A DNA stretch of 64,000 nt from assembly GCA_963978545.1 (NCBI GenBank), contig OZ021729.1, positions 91,356,466-91,420,465 of the forward strand. The letters run 5' to 3'. The notes under the pieces were generated by a model. It was not told the origin of the DNA. It saw only the letters and a program-made list of their open reading frames with translations, and ran no database searches. Of this stretch, positions 30,418 to 41,989 are shown one piece after another. Position 1 is the first letter of the stretch. Each line of letters opens with the position of its first letter. A program made the position numbers and the translations under genes. This DNA comes from Linyphia triangularis. Its lineage: Eukaryota; Arthropoda; Arachnida; Araneae; Linyphiidae.

Positions 30418-32640
30418 GAATATCTATACATCTTATTTGGGTCAAATAGACATTCAATGGTTGCGCTTTTAGCTGTAGATAGTTTTTCACTAACTCTTGA
30501 TAACAATGCTGTAAAATTTCATTTTCGTCGATTCTGTCGTTTACTACACTTAACAAATCAGGCAGCTTTTGTTTGAGAAACAAGTAAACAGTTTCTGCCG
30601 AATGAAGAAGGGATTTTTTTTTTAAATCTCATTTTCATGAAAGCAAAATTCGATTAAATTTATAAAAGCGGAAGGAAGCTCAGCTGATTTATTCACTCGC
30701 CCATCATTAAATCTTCAAACGAAACTAGACAACTGAAATAGCTGATCTTTATATGCATTAAGAAAACTAAAGGGGCTTCAATACGATGTTAAGAAAACGG
30801 TGTGTAACTTATTTTAAACAAATTAGAGGCAATTTTTTTCTAAAAGTACTTTGATCGATCCAGATGATCTTTAACGAGGATTCGTCGCCTTTAATGTCAA
30901 ATAACATTATCTACACAGATACAGTCTTGTAGATATTCTTCTCTAAATATTTGGAAAATAAAATTCTATTTAATGTCAGCTTGTTGTAACTCTTTAGTTA
31001 ATTATAAATAGTTTCTAGTTGATTAAAAATATAACAAAACTAGAAATTTATAATTATCTGACAGCAAATAGGATTTTGCATTTTCAGTAATTATCTACAA
31101 AACTGTATCTATGAAGAAGCGTTGTTCGATATTAAAGCAACGAATCTATCGTTAAAGCAAAAAACTTATCTTAATATGCATTATTTTGTGTATTAAATGT
31201 ATGTTATTAAAGGATAAAATTTTATTATTCCTCAAAGCTAATTACATATCTCTTTCAAAAATACTTTAATTCCGAACCGTGCATCCATCTAATATCCATT
31301 ATAGGTTACCGTCACACCGGGCAATGCAGCTAATAACCTGATGCAATGTGATGAGATTCGGCAGATTGTAATTACAGATGAACAAACAAATGTAGTCTTT
31401 CACTTGTATTTGCATACAGTTCTTCAAATAGATATGTCAAGATTGATGGACACTAGTAGCCAAAACGCAACCAAATTTCTTATCTTGGTGATTCCATTGT
31501 GGCATTTATTCTCTGGTTCTTAAATGTCCATAAGAAGTCTTTATTATTAAAGAAATATCAAATGGATAAGTAATTTGTTCCAAAAACTATTTCTTTCAAA
31601 TATATACAATATTTACCCATAAACTGAAACTTTTTATGGGCATTTGCAATTTATCCAAGTGATTTTGAGGTTATATCGTCTTTTACTACTACAACGAAGA
31701 AAATCATTGCTATTGACTAACTTTTTTTGTTTTTGTCCCCAAACTTGATCGAATATGTTGTCATCGACAACGAATCTATCTACCAGATTCCAGATTAATT
31801 TGATAAAGGCAAGTGGGTTAATTAACATTCGATTTTGCCGTAACAGAAATTAGAGACAAATAGAAGTTAGTATGCAACAACCTCTTATAAAGGAATCAAA
31901 AATGAATTGAACATTGCAATGAGTCCTATTTGGGTAATGGTATGAAAAGTTGTCTGCCGCTTTTTTTAGTGGGGCTTCATTCTCCAGAGTTTAGTGGCCG
32001 TTAGCTACCATTTAAAAATTAGTGCTTATGAGGTTTAGTTTTACAATGAAGATCAAGTTCTTGACGTTCATTGTTGCAAGAAAATAAATAATTCAAATTA
32101 ATAGTAGGCATTCTACTAAATTTATAGATGCGAATAAGGGAAATTTCTGGTAATATATGCGTAATAAATAAAAAATAAAACTCGAAAAATTTAGAAAATA
32201 ATTCCAATGTGGTCATTTGGGATATCATGTAAATTTACGGTTGAATTGTTTGCTTAACTTTTCAAAAAGCTTAATAAAATGCTGAATGGTACGATGGATG
32301 GATCTTTATATGTGAAGGATTTCATGCCGTTTCAATTCGCAGATATTTTTCTCAACCTTTGTTGATAGTGGCAATATAATATAAGGGAGTTATCTCATAT
32401 GCATTTAATGGTTATATAAAAACAATTCTTTCTAAAAATGCTCTCGTTTCTTTTATAAAATTCTTTCCCAAAATGACAGCCCCCTTAATCTCTTTCCAAA
32501 GTATATTATGAGAACAGCTTGTCTATTAAATATGTCGTATATTTTTCTATAAAGAACAGAGTCGTTCAATTATGCAATAATAGGATGAGAATACGTCTTT
32601 TCTGCGATGCATTATGAAACGGCTCTTTTTAAAAAATAGC
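30418..32640. other. Intergenic sequence
   Basis: No gene, RNA or repeat that I can support. Short ORFs at 30311-30583 and 31341-31523 have no recognisable motifs. Confidence 0.5.
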
Positions 32641-32653
32641 ATGTTGTTGCAGA

Positions 32654-32932
32654 ATGACGACTTGCGATTACGTCACCGTCAATAATACCAATCATCAAAC
32701 CAACCTGTCCTTTGATGAATGGAGGCGACCAAGGCGCGTTAAGGATTATTCAGATAACATGTGTTCACTTTTAACTGAAGCAAGTTCAGAAGAAATAACA
32801 TCCAAGTCGTCTGACCAATCACCTGTCGCCTCTGACGATGTCATGTTCTCAAAATGGAGGAATACAGATGTTTTTAAAATGTCTCAAAATACTCGCAAGA
32901 AGCATTTAAAATTCAATTTATTCAAGCATTAA
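32654..32932 (+). CDS. Possible small ORF or terminal exon, unknown product
   Basis: A 92-codon ORF whose composition is more protein-like than any other non-transposon ORF here: mixed charges, Ser/Thr-rich middle (TEASSEEITSKSSDQSP), Trp in FDEWRRPRR and FSKWRN, and basic C-terminus. No signal peptide, membrane segment or known domain. The ATG follows TTGTTGCAG, which could be a 3' splice site, and the frame is closed upstream by a stop at 32630, so it could be a last exon or a single-exon gene. No AATAAA is seen soon after the stop. It could still be chance. Confidence 0.35.
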   Translation: MTTCDYVTVNNTNHQTNLSFDEWRRPRRVKDYSDNMCSLLTEASSEEITSKSSDQSPVASDDVMFSKWRNTDVFKMSQNTRKKHLKFNLFKH

Positions 32933-32978
32933 AATGCAACAATTCAATGAAATTGTTAACTAGGATCGGAATCAAAGG

Positions 32979-33152
32979 TTGGTTGGTTGTTTTCAGATTA
33001 TCTGGCGCCGTCAGCAACACAAGGGCTATAATGAGCCGAAACTTTCGTCATTAGACAAGCCAACATACATTTACAAACACCCATGCCTAACACGGGACTC
33101 GGAACAAGCAACCTCACGGTCTAGAAGCTAGCACGCTAACCACTAAACCGTT
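32979..33152 (-). mobile_element. SINE A copy 2
   Basis: Same head, body and tail as copy 1. The 12-bp flanks CGGAATCAAAGG and CGGAGTCAAAGG (32967-32978, 33153-33164) differ at one base. The B box is damaged (CTCGGAACAAG on the plus strand). Confidence 0.9.
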
Positions 33153-33282
33153 CGGAGTCAAAGGATGTAACAGTTTGACAAAAAAATAGTTTGGCGGCTG
33201 TTTTGGTGAATATGCACAATTGTCATGATTCCCGTGCTGACAATACAATTTCAAAGACAGTATATGATTTTTCCATAGATAT

Positions 33283-33560
33283 GGGCCCCCGATAGTTCGG
33301 TGGTTAGAGTAACGAGTTCGTAATTAGAAGATTTTGAGTTCGGTTCTCGGCGGCCACCTAAGATCGGAGTATACCTAATGGGGGCTGTTGCACATTAAAG
33401 TCGTAGCCTCAATGTCCTCTCAATGGTGTCCTCTCAAAGAGAGAGGTTTGCATTTGAAAGATTTTGATCTCGTATTTTTCTAGATCCTTAAAATTACGAG
33501 ACGTATATGGCTGACGTCTTAGGTACTTTATAAGTGGCAGATAATAGATAGTCGGAAGTT
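33283..33560 (+). mobile_element. SINE B copy 1 (tRNA-derived)
   Basis: A tRNA-like head (A-box-like TGGTTAGAGTAACGAG, B-box-like GAGTTCGGTTCTC) is followed by a body with CCTAATGGGGGCTG, CCTCAATGTCCTCTC, GATCTCGTATT and ACTTTATAAGTGGCAG. It aligns throughout with the minus-strand copy at 57835-58129. Confidence 0.8.
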
Positions 33561-34041
33561 GCCAGAAGCCTATAGAGATTCATGGAACTATTCTTTTGAT
33601 CAAAATTCCGTCGAATGCAGTTGAATTTATACACTTCGCGGGTCTTGGAACTGCAACTAATATTACCATTATTTTGAAGTTTTGAAGTTCGAAGTTTCAT
33701 TTGAATATAACGTGAAGTATATGTGTGGAAACTTTCGTTGTTTATTATTATAGAGTGTTAAATGAACAATATTTAGTTTGTTCCAACTAACTTCTTATTT
33801 TGCTTGATAACTGGAACTCATTCTTTACAAAGTAGAAATTGAGGTGCCATACAGTACCGGTACATTATCATAATAAGATTTGAACTACTGAAAGTAATCG
33901 AAGTGTTGATAGGTGGTGGGGAGCATTTTAGGCAGTATTTGAAAGGGCTTTCATTTGACCCGAAAAACTCCCGCAAAATTTTTCATAATCGCCATTTTCT
34001 CTCTACTTATAAATCAAATATTACAAACGCATGTTAAGTTA
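33561..34041. other. Intergenic sequence
   Basis: No feature recognised. Confidence 0.45.
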
Positions 34042-34243
34042 CACTGTTAAAAATTGTGTCCATCTTGTACCAAAAATTAGTTCCCATTTAGGTGGGACCA
34101 ATATTTGGTGCTTAGTATCACGATTTAATGATACTTACGGTTCGAGGTAGTATCATTAAATCGTGAAACTAAGCATCAAATGTTGGTTGCAGTTAAATGG
34201 GAACCAATTTTTGGTACAAGGTGGAACCAAATTTTTAACAGTG
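34042..34243. mobile_element. Foldback MITE family F5 (probable TA target)
   Basis: A 202-bp palindrome starts CACTGTTAAAAATTGTG and ends with the near-complement AATTTTTAACAGTG. Arms run through TGTACCAAAAATT and TTCCCATTTA to a centre near 34138. The left flank is TA, the right CA, so a mutated TA duplication is likely. Confidence 0.8.
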
Positions 34244-34496
34244 CAGCCTCTGAGCCACTATCTCGTCGAAGCGAGCTTAGTCTTACGTAAATAAAATAGG
34301 TGCACCTTTGTAAAAACCCTCCCACCCAGTTATTAACGTCAGAACCACTCCCCTTTAAGATAATCGATGGATTCCATCAGGTGTTTATAAATATCTAAGC
34401 ATCTCTTCCCGAAAAGAGCAAATAATATAATAGCCATACATCTACGAGACATACACTTCAAAACGAAGACTCCGCGAGAAATGAAATATCGAGATA

Positions 34497-34595
34497 ATGC
34501 CCCAACAAAAGAAAGATCATTTGTCAATGAAAATAGATGAGGAAGAGATGGACGATGGTGACTGGCAGGCGTTGCTATTTACGGACGACAAATGA
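34497..34595 (+). CDS. Very small acidic ORF, doubtful
   Basis: A 32-codon ORF with an acidic, Trp/Leu/Phe-containing C-terminus (EEEMDDGDWQALLFTDDK). It lies in a 450-bp stretch free of recognised repeats (34250-34712). No homology known to me; it is listed because the composition is unlike the background. Confidence 0.15.
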   Translation: MPQQKKDHLSMKIDEEEMDDGDWQALLFTDDK

Positions 34596-34712
34596 ATGGT
34601 TGCAAACATCTTCGGATTCGTCGATTGATGAAGATCGTAAGTTTTGACGCGGAAGGATCCCTTAAAGCCAACTCCGTGATGAGTTTCTTCTAAGGATAGA
34701 GAAAAGAAGGAC

Positions 34713-35130
34713 CAGGGTGGCCACAAAATTCAGGAAAAAAAGTTCCCTGATAATTCCCTGACAGAAATCCCTGATTTTAGGGCAAACTTTTTTTCAAATT
34801 TCTCCAATTTTCTTTTGTTTTCCAGATGTCTCGACACCCTGCTCAAATAGAACATGTATGCTAAAAAGATAATAAGCAATTTTTTAAAAAATAGTTTTGC
34901 TGGTTATGAAACGTTTAAATTATTCCGTAACATTAAACTTCTAATGGCTTACCACTACTAAAAATCTCCATGTATATAGTGCCAAAATATGGATGAAGGT
35001 GCCTTAAGCAATACAAAATTTCCCTGGTTTTCATGAAATTTTAAAAAGTTCCCTGACATTTCCTTGATTTTTTCCAGAATCAGAAAGCTCCCTGACATTT
35101 CCATGTTTTCCCAATTCAGTGGCCACTCTG
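34713..35130. mobile_element. hAT-like non-autonomous element with CAGGGTGGCCAC ends
   Basis: The ends CAGGGTGGCCAC and GTGGCCACTCTG form a 12-bp inverted repeat with one change. The body has iterated TTCCCTGAC and TTCCCTGATT words. CAGGG-type ends fit hAT, but no 8-bp duplication is apparent. Confidence 0.65.
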
Positions 35131-35160
35131 AATGTCATCTAATATTAAGTGGAAGACCTA

Positions 35161-35495
35161 GTAAGGATCATTTCCTATAATCGCTGTGTTACAATCTTGT
35201 AGCCCAGTGCATTTAGAAACTACTTTCTATAACCACCTTGACATTTGGTGAGTAGGTAAGAAAACGATCATTTAATGAAATTATATAAATTAAAAATTCG
35301 AAAATAGCGTCGAATATATTTTATTTTATACTTCAATTTTCATTTATAAAGAGAGACATTAAAGTGAAAACAATTTATGTCAGTTCATTAAGTGACCTTT
35401 TTCGTACCTAATCATCCAAGGTTTTATGGATAGTAGTTTCTAAATGCACTGGGCTAAAAGATTGTAACATGGTGATTATAGGGAATAATACTTAC
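35161..35495. mobile_element. Foldback element family F2, copy 2
   Basis: It starts GTAAGGATCATTTCC after TA and ends GGGAATAATACTTAC. The arms are the same as in 19641-20278, here without a nested insertion, which confirms the F2 structure. Confidence 0.75.
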
Positions 35496-35511
35496 AAGGT
35501 ATTCCTCTTAA

Positions 35512-35695
35512 GGGGACTTGGTACTCTTTGCTTTGGCAAAAAATTATAACATTATAGATTTCCCATTTTTTGCGTGTTTATAAACTTTGAAATCTTCGTC
35601 TTATTATGGGAAGCTTTTGAGCTGATCCTATAACTCAAAACTTATCCTTTACTTATTCAAAATCCGATGCCTAAAAGTTTTGATAATATTACTAG

Positions 35696-35777
<82 letters not shown>

Positions 35778-35960
35778 TATAAAATTTGAAATTTTCTTAA
35801 TTAATTTTCAAATTTCGAAAATTTAGGGCATTATGTGAACTTTTTTTTTTCCAAAAACAATTTAGTTATTGTCAAGTAATACTTCCAAATATGTAAAAAA
35901 AAAAATTAATTAATTTTAAAGACTTAAATAAAAAAATAAAAAAAATTTAAGCATGCCCTT
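35512..35960. mobile_element. Possible piggyBac-like MITE, diverged
   Basis: TTAA (35508-35511) is followed by GGGGACTTGGTACTC, resembling the GGGGATCCAGTACCG terminus of the element at 40064-40790. The right end is uncertain (near TTAAGCATGCCCTTCA). An (AT)n tract lies inside. Confidence 0.4.
35698..35772. repeat. (TA)n microsatellite
   Basis: About 36 uninterrupted TA dinucleotides. Confidence 0.97.
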
Positions 35961-36539
35961 CAGAACATATGAATGGTGTTTGTTTTTGGAAGCGACTTCC
36001 TAATTAAGTATAGAACTTACTTCGCTCAAATTAGTCGATTTTTGCATTTAAAGTTTGTTTAATAAGTCTTTTAAAAGGTCGTTACTTAAATGTTATTTTT
36101 CATAAATATTTTCCATTAGTGTTGATTTACTTAATGTCACTCAACGAATTCAAAAGGAAATGTATCACTCTTATTCGGATTTCTTCCGTTGACATTGGAG
36201 TTTAAAACTTTAAATACGATTGTGAGATATTGTAAAGGAATTATTTTACTTCTGACTCTTTTATCAGTGACCAGTTCTATAAAAAAAATTAAAAGTACAC
36301 TATTAACAATAGGCAAGACCAGTAAAAATTAAAACAGAGTTTAAATTAAAACACACTTTACTTTGTTCATTTCCTAAAGTTAGTATATTTGGCTTCATTT
36401 AAGTAATTACTCTGATAAAGAATCATTATTACGCTGAAGACCGTAAATTCATTACAGGGTTCATTTCAGTAGTCGATATCCTGATATGGGTAGAAAAATT
36501 AGCTAAAAGTCACTGAAAAAGTGTTTAAAAATATATTTC
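35961..36539. other. Intergenic sequence
   Basis: No feature recognised. Confidence 0.45.
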
Positions 36540-36552
36540 ATTTGTTATTTGG

Positions 36553-36732
36553 TCCGACCAAACGGTATAGTGGTTAGCGTGCTAGCTTCTAGACTGCGAG
36601 GTTGCGGGTTCCGAGTCCCGTGTTAGGCATGGGTGTTTGTAAATGTGTGTTGGCTTGTCTAATGACGAATGTTTCTGCGCATTATAGCCCACGTGTTGCT
36701 GAGGGCGCCAGATAATCTGAAAACAACCAACC
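36553..36732 (+). mobile_element. SINE A copy 3
   Basis: Full-length, plus strand, with 13-bp flanks ATTTGTTATTTGG and ATTTGATATTTGG (36540-36552, 36733-36745). The B box has an extra C (GGTTCCGAGTCCC), which is shared with several other copies. Confidence 0.92.
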
Positions 36733-36824
36733 ATTTGATATTTGGATTGAATTAGATTGATGTTACAAACAGTTGAAAGGATTAATAACTCTTTTTTAAT
36801 TGTTCAGTTTTTCGAATAGGGAGG

Positions 36825-37002
36825 TTGTTGTTGTATTCAGATTATCTGGCGCCGTCAGCAACACGAGGGCTATAATGCGCCGAAACATTCGTCATTTGAC
36901 AAGCCAACATACATTTACAAACACCCATGCCTAACACGGGACTCGAATCCGCAATCTCGCGATCTAGAAGCTAGCACCCTAACCACTATATCGTTTGTCG
37001 GC
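36825..37002 (-). mobile_element. SINE A copy 4
   Basis: Full-length, minus strand, only about 90 bp from copy 3 and in the opposite direction. Flanks CGAATAGGGAGG and CGAATTGGGAGG (36813-36824, 37003-37014). Confidence 0.92.
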
Positions 37003-37208
37003 CGAATTGGGAGGATAATGTTAACATGGAAAATTCTAGTTTTTAAAATCTAATAGTGTTTGTTCTTCAAAAGTATTTATCTAAAAAGAGAATTGTACAA
37101 TATACTGTCAATTATAAATTATGAGAGAGAGAGTCGATTCAAATTTTAAATAAAAATCATACAATACAAGTTTAGTTAAGAACACTGTTGGAGCAGTTTA
37201 AAAAACTA

Positions 37209-37445
37209 TACTAAACTTCAACTTAACTTGACATCACTAGACGGTAGATCGTCAGTGCTCATAGGTATTTAATCCATTTTGGCGGCGTGAAAGCATAATG
37301 TTCGCCAAACCACAACCCTGTAGAGAACAAAAGGCTATAAGGTTTGGCGAGAATTATGTCTTCACTCCACTAAAATGGATTAACTGCCTATGAGCACGGT
37401 AAAGATCTATCGTCTAGTGATGTCAAGTTAAGTTGGAGTTTAGTA
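37209..37445. mobile_element. Foldback MITE family F1, copy E
   Basis: Same palindrome, in the orientation of copy D, with TA on both sides (37207-37208, 37446-37447). Confidence 0.88.
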
Positions 37446-37447
37446 TA

Positions 37448-38227
37448 GGACCTAACCACCAATTTGGCGATGGTTTTTATTTTAAATATCAGAAATATTT
37501 TTGCTCTCCCTGAACCCTTATAGGTAGAGATTTATAATTCTTGTTTAACTTGCAAGAAATCTGCTAATCGAGTCTTTAGTCGGTGCTCTACAGTATATCT
37601 TTTTAAAGTGAGTAGACTCGTCAGCGATCGTGATATATAGTTAAGTGTCGGGCTGCATCGTAAAAGTTTTCCGGGTTTTTTCCCATTCGCTCGCATCAAA
37701 TATTTATATTACACAAAAAGTATGCATAATGTATAGAGAGGTAGATTATTGCCAGAGTTTATGAGATAAATGTCTACATTCGTGACAATCTAAAGGCTTC
37801 TCATGATGAAAAACTGATAAACTTTTGTACTACTATTCAATTCGGAATACGTATATTCGAAATGATTAATTTCGCAAAATCAGAGATAATCGATGTTGTT
37901 TCAAATTAGTCAAACAAATATGTCAGACAAATGTGATTTATTCATGGATGAAGTAGTCGAAATATGGCAAATGTGTAAGACAAATTGTTATTTAAAAATA
38001 GCATAAAACGTAATAAATCATATGAATTAATATTTTTTTTTTGTATTTTTTTAATAGTTTTTGTATTCTCGTAACATAAAGGACAACGATATACCGATAT
38101 TCTGTGCAGAAACATATGAAACACAGATTGCTGTACAAAATTAAAGAGGGGAACTTATAAGAAATAAGCGCCTTTGCGTTTCCCAAGAGAGGTACTTCAA
38201 GAAGATTTCGTCAGATAAAACTGTCTT
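37448..38227. other. Intergenic sequence
   Basis: No feature recognised. Confidence 0.45.
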
Positions 38228-38240
38228 CGATAAGCAACAT

Positions 38241-38415
38241 GGTTTGGTTTGGTTTGGTTTATGCGCTCAACGACCTATACTTGTGCATAATAACAGTACC
38301 TACAGCTTAAAATGGATACCGAAGCACAACGGACATCCATATCTAACCCGAGATTCGAACTCGTCATCTTTGGCATGCGAGGTCAGAGCTCTAACCACAC
38401 AGCCATCAGCTGAGC
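38241..38415 (-). mobile_element. SINE C, intact copy (tRNA-derived)
   Basis: The minus strand has an A-box-like TGGTTAGAGCTCTGA and B box GAGTTCGAATCTC in a tRNA-like head, a body of about 80 nt and a CCAAACCAAACC tail. It is flanked by CGATAAGCAACAT and CGATAAGCAATAT (38228-38240, 38416-38428). The ORF crossing it is not a gene. Confidence 0.88.
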
Positions 38416-38429
38416 CGATAAGCAATATG

Positions 38430-39455
38430 ACTATAGATTACTGGCAGCAGCATCTTAACGGGAGAATATATAGGATACAAACACAATAAACTAATAGTGC
38501 TTTAACACGGAAACAGAAAACAACCCATTTTTATACAATTCAAACATAACTTTTGCGCAATTTTTGATTTCTCCTTCGTAAAATATGAACATTGTACAAG
38601 TTCTGTTTGGGTTAAGTACGAGGACTATATTTCTTTGCACCTTTTTATTATTTACGTTTTGAACGAATGGAATTTCTGTTCTTTACAGATAAAATTGTTT
38701 GTCTCATGTGTTAGCGATCAGGCTAATCTTGTTGGGGATCAATACCTTCTTCAAACTCTAATCTCTTTCTATAGAATGAAGGGCAAATTAAAAAGGTGAG
38801 TCGGAAGTAAAGCATTCAGACAGAGCATCTTTTGTTTGTAGATGTTTTCTTTTTTTAATCAAAAGTTAAACAGACAAACAAACGAATAAATATAAAACTA
38901 TAAGCTTTTCGATTGCTCTTTGAGATTGTATTACTGGATTAATTGATTAGTTTAAAGAAACTGGTAATGTTGGTTTATTGCTTAGAAATATATATAATTT
39001 TTAATCAACAAAAAATACATCTTAAACAATCATAATCTATAGATCTGCATAAATATGGGAACTTTTTATGTAATTGGTACTACTTGAGCAAAAAATATTG
39101 CAAAGGAGTAAAGAAGTCAATCAAATTGCGCTTCTTGGGGGAGAGAGAGTGGGGGGGGGGGAGTAGGGTTGCATTAACATGTGTTGTGTATTAACAGGGA
39201 AGGGTGGGGGGGAGAAGAAGATGTGAGTGTAGTTCAGGGAAAGGTCGTCAGATGGCGCCATGATAACGAAGGGGAATAACAAGATGTGTTCAATCACTAC
39301 TTCTATAATATATTGCGCAGTGCAATGTGACATCGCAAACTTAGATACACAAGTGGTATTTTTGCAAAAGAGAAAGGATAAATAAGCGTAACAGTTCGTA
39401 GTAATATTACTTTTAAATTTGCTTTATTTTTAAATCCTTTATATTAAACTAATTT
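38430..39455. other. Intergenic sequence with G-rich patches
   Basis: G-runs at about 39137-39170 and 39200-39215 (GA-rich) stand out. No gene recognised. Confidence 0.5.
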
Positions 39456-39731
39456 TGTTTGCGTGGGTGTCTGCCGGGCAAATCTGCGGAAGTCTAATGA
39501 ACCTATTTGCCGCCGTCATCTCAACGGTATGAAACTTGGCAGATAGATTCGATGACAATGCATTCTATCAAGTTTTGGAAGCTGTCAATGTCGCTTTTAC
39601 ACAAGTTTCCATAATCGTTATAAATTATTTTAATCAGAATAAATAAACAGATTGAATGCATTGGAGTGTGGTCTTATCAATTCATCGTAATAACTCTGGA
39701 AGTGAAAGAATTTTAATCGATCCTTTTTAAA

Positions 39732-39863
39732 ACCGCGAGGTTGCGGGTTCCGTGTAAGGCATGGGTGTTTGTAAATGTATGTTGGCTTGTCTAATGAAGA
39801 ACGTTTCGGCACATTATAGCCCTCGTGTTGCTGAAGGCGCCAGATAATCTGAAAACAACCAAC
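39732..39863 (+). mobile_element. SINE A copy 5, 5'-truncated
   Basis: It begins at the end of the anticodon-side of the tRNA-like head (CCGCGAGGTTGCGGG) and runs to the CAACCAAC tail. Short TAAAAC repeats on both sides fit a target duplication within R. Confidence 0.85.
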
Positions 39864-40063
39864 TAAAACTCTTACCTGTTGCCAAAATTGTTTTAATTAG
39901 AATAAATATATTGGGATGCGAGTGCATAAATTCACGTTCATTTTTAATAAATAAATGTTGAAACGGAGTTTAGCGCATATTTTGCTGATAGATATGTTTT
40001 GAATATTTCAAGTTAGACGCAAACACCAAACACTTCCTCACAATAGAATCAGCGCTGTGTTAA

Positions 40064-40790
40064 AGGGGTCCGGTACCGCAAATAAAAAAAAACCTTATAT
40101 AAGTACATTTTTACGTCAACAATTTATCTTAAGTATGAGATACTATTTATATATCTTTGAGATAATGTCTTTTTAAATATTGTGTTTAGTTATTTTTAAA
40201 AAAAATTAAAAACCAAGGAAAATCCATAATAATTGATGTTTGCGTATTTTGATATAAGTCAAGAATTTTTTTTTTTTTTTCAAAGTGAAAGCTTTCTGTG
40301 ATACATAATTATATAAAGAAATTTTTGTATTTACAGAATTTCGATAGGTGAATTAGAAATTTTTTTAAAAATTCCCAAAGTTAAAATATTGAAATTTTTT
40401 CTTTTTTTTTATGTAATTCTTTACGCTAAATGTTATATTTTAAAACAGAATTTAAAAAAATAAAATTTGGCGAAGGCAAAATCTTTAAAACTATATAAAT
40501 TAAATGCTCCAAAAATTTGAATGTCCAATTGTTAATGGTTCTGGAGATATATCGATTTGAATATGCAACATCTGTGGAAAACACTAGTGCTCGAAAAACG
40601 CACTTTAAGCAGACTCTTCAAGGCGTTAAGCCCATTAGTGATGTTTAAATCACAGGTAATTTTGTGGCGTTCTAATCACCTGAGGAATAAAATAAAAACA
40701 TCATTCTCTTCAGGAATGTATGAACTACTTTTTAAAATCAGAAGAAAAAAAAAAATTGGGATTTTTGACGAAATTTCGGTACTGGATCCC
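40064..40790. mobile_element. piggyBac-like MITE (TTAA target)
   Basis: The element is 727 bp with inverted ends AGGGGTCCGGTACCG and GGGGATCCAGTACCG (reversed right end). It is flanked by TTAA (40060-40063, 40791-40794). The uninterrupted R copy at 48210 reads GTTAATGAATA at exactly the insertion point, confirming a clean TTAA insertion. The interior is AT-rich without transposase; the 82-codon ORF inside is not a credible protein. Confidence 0.82.
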
Positions 40791-40991
40791 CTTAATGAAT
40801 ACTAAATTTGGCAATGCGTATAAAGGATTTATACTGACAACTTTGTTTTTATGGATCATATTATTACTCCATTATTAGTGATTATTTTTTTCCCATCAGG
40901 TTTAACCACTGTAATAAAAGATAATTAACAAAATTTTAAGAAGGGGAAAAAAAAGGTTTTTTATTTAAATATTTTTATTCATATGTTTTTA

Positions 40992-41230
40992 AAAGCCTGC
41001 TTGTAAAAATTCATAAATAAATATACCAGTAATTTACTATTCAAATTGTGTAAATGAGTTTTTATTATAACTGATAAAATATTTCCCCTCTTTTAAAACA
41101 GTGGCAGATAAAGCCTGCTTATAAAAATTCATAAATAAATATAGCAGTAATTTACCATTCAAATTGTGTGAATGAGCTTTTATTATAACTGATAAAATAT
41201 GTCCCCTCTTTTAAAAACCTCTTTAACAGT
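40992..41230. repeat. Tandem duplication, unit 119 bp
   Basis: Two units starting AAGCCTGCTT (40992, 41111) are about 95 percent alike over GTAATTTACTATTCAAATTG and ACTGATAAAATAT. Confidence 0.88.
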
Positions 41231-41985
41231 GGTAGATATAGTGGAGCAAGGACTGCACCATTACTTCTGTGGGACAAGAACAGGCTAACGACCCCTCTTA
41301 AAATGTTACGCTTTTCTATAGGTACCAATAGCGCCATCTATAGTCGTTTAATGGCATTACATAATTTATCGCGCATTTGACCTAATTTATATATCCCTAC
41401 ATTAGCTGTTCTTGAATAGAAGGTCTTTAAATATTTTAGAAATGAAAATATTCTAAGAGAGATTTCTTATGCCTTAGTTTGTTGGAGAACTAAAATAATT
41501 TTTATATTTACACATTTTATACACATTTGTTAATATTTTTTAAATAAAGAATCTAATTTCGGGGGGGTTTTTTTATGTAAAGGATAGGATACTGTTTACA
41601 AATTCAGCGAATTTTTTCTCAATATACATAAATAATTTTTTGGGTAACACAAAATAAAAACGTTAGTAATAACTCTAAAATTTAGAATAAATTAAGGATC
41701 AGTTAAATGTGTATTTACAAAAAATGAAAAAATATCGATTGATTGTATCTGGAGGAAATTCAGGAACTATTAACCGGCATTTTAAATGTCCTACTGGATA
41801 TACAATCTCTACATGTTCATCAGAAAGTATAAAAAAAAAAAATCGTTATTTTTCAGTTTTCTTCTCAACAAGCACTTCTTTGGTCACTTAAAAATCAGAT
41901 AGTCAGGAAAATGCAATACATTAATTTGCCCATTTTGATTTTACTTGGCTAACAAGAGATTCATTGAAAAATAGTGTTTCTACTA
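41231..41985. other. AT-rich intergenic sequence
   Basis: No feature recognised. Confidence 0.45.
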
Positions 41986-41989
41986 AATT

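Larger units (their letters stand above)
39457..40875 (+). repeat. Repeat R copy with two nested insertions
   Basis: The R order is kept: CGTGGGTGTCTGCCG, GCCGTCATC, GGCAGATAGATTCG, GACAATGCATTCTATCAA, then TTGCCAAAATTGTTTTAA, GCGCTGTG, and finally AAAGGATTTATA at about 40820. A SINE A fragment (39732-39863) and a TTAA-flanked element (40064-40790) interrupt it. Removing them restores the R sequence. Confidence 0.75.

Noticed and set aside
36553..36732. Genuine tRNA gene
   Set aside because: The tRNA-like head is part of a SINE with target duplications, and its B box carries an extra base.
38244..38489. 81-codon ORF
   Set aside because: It is produced by the SINE C copy.
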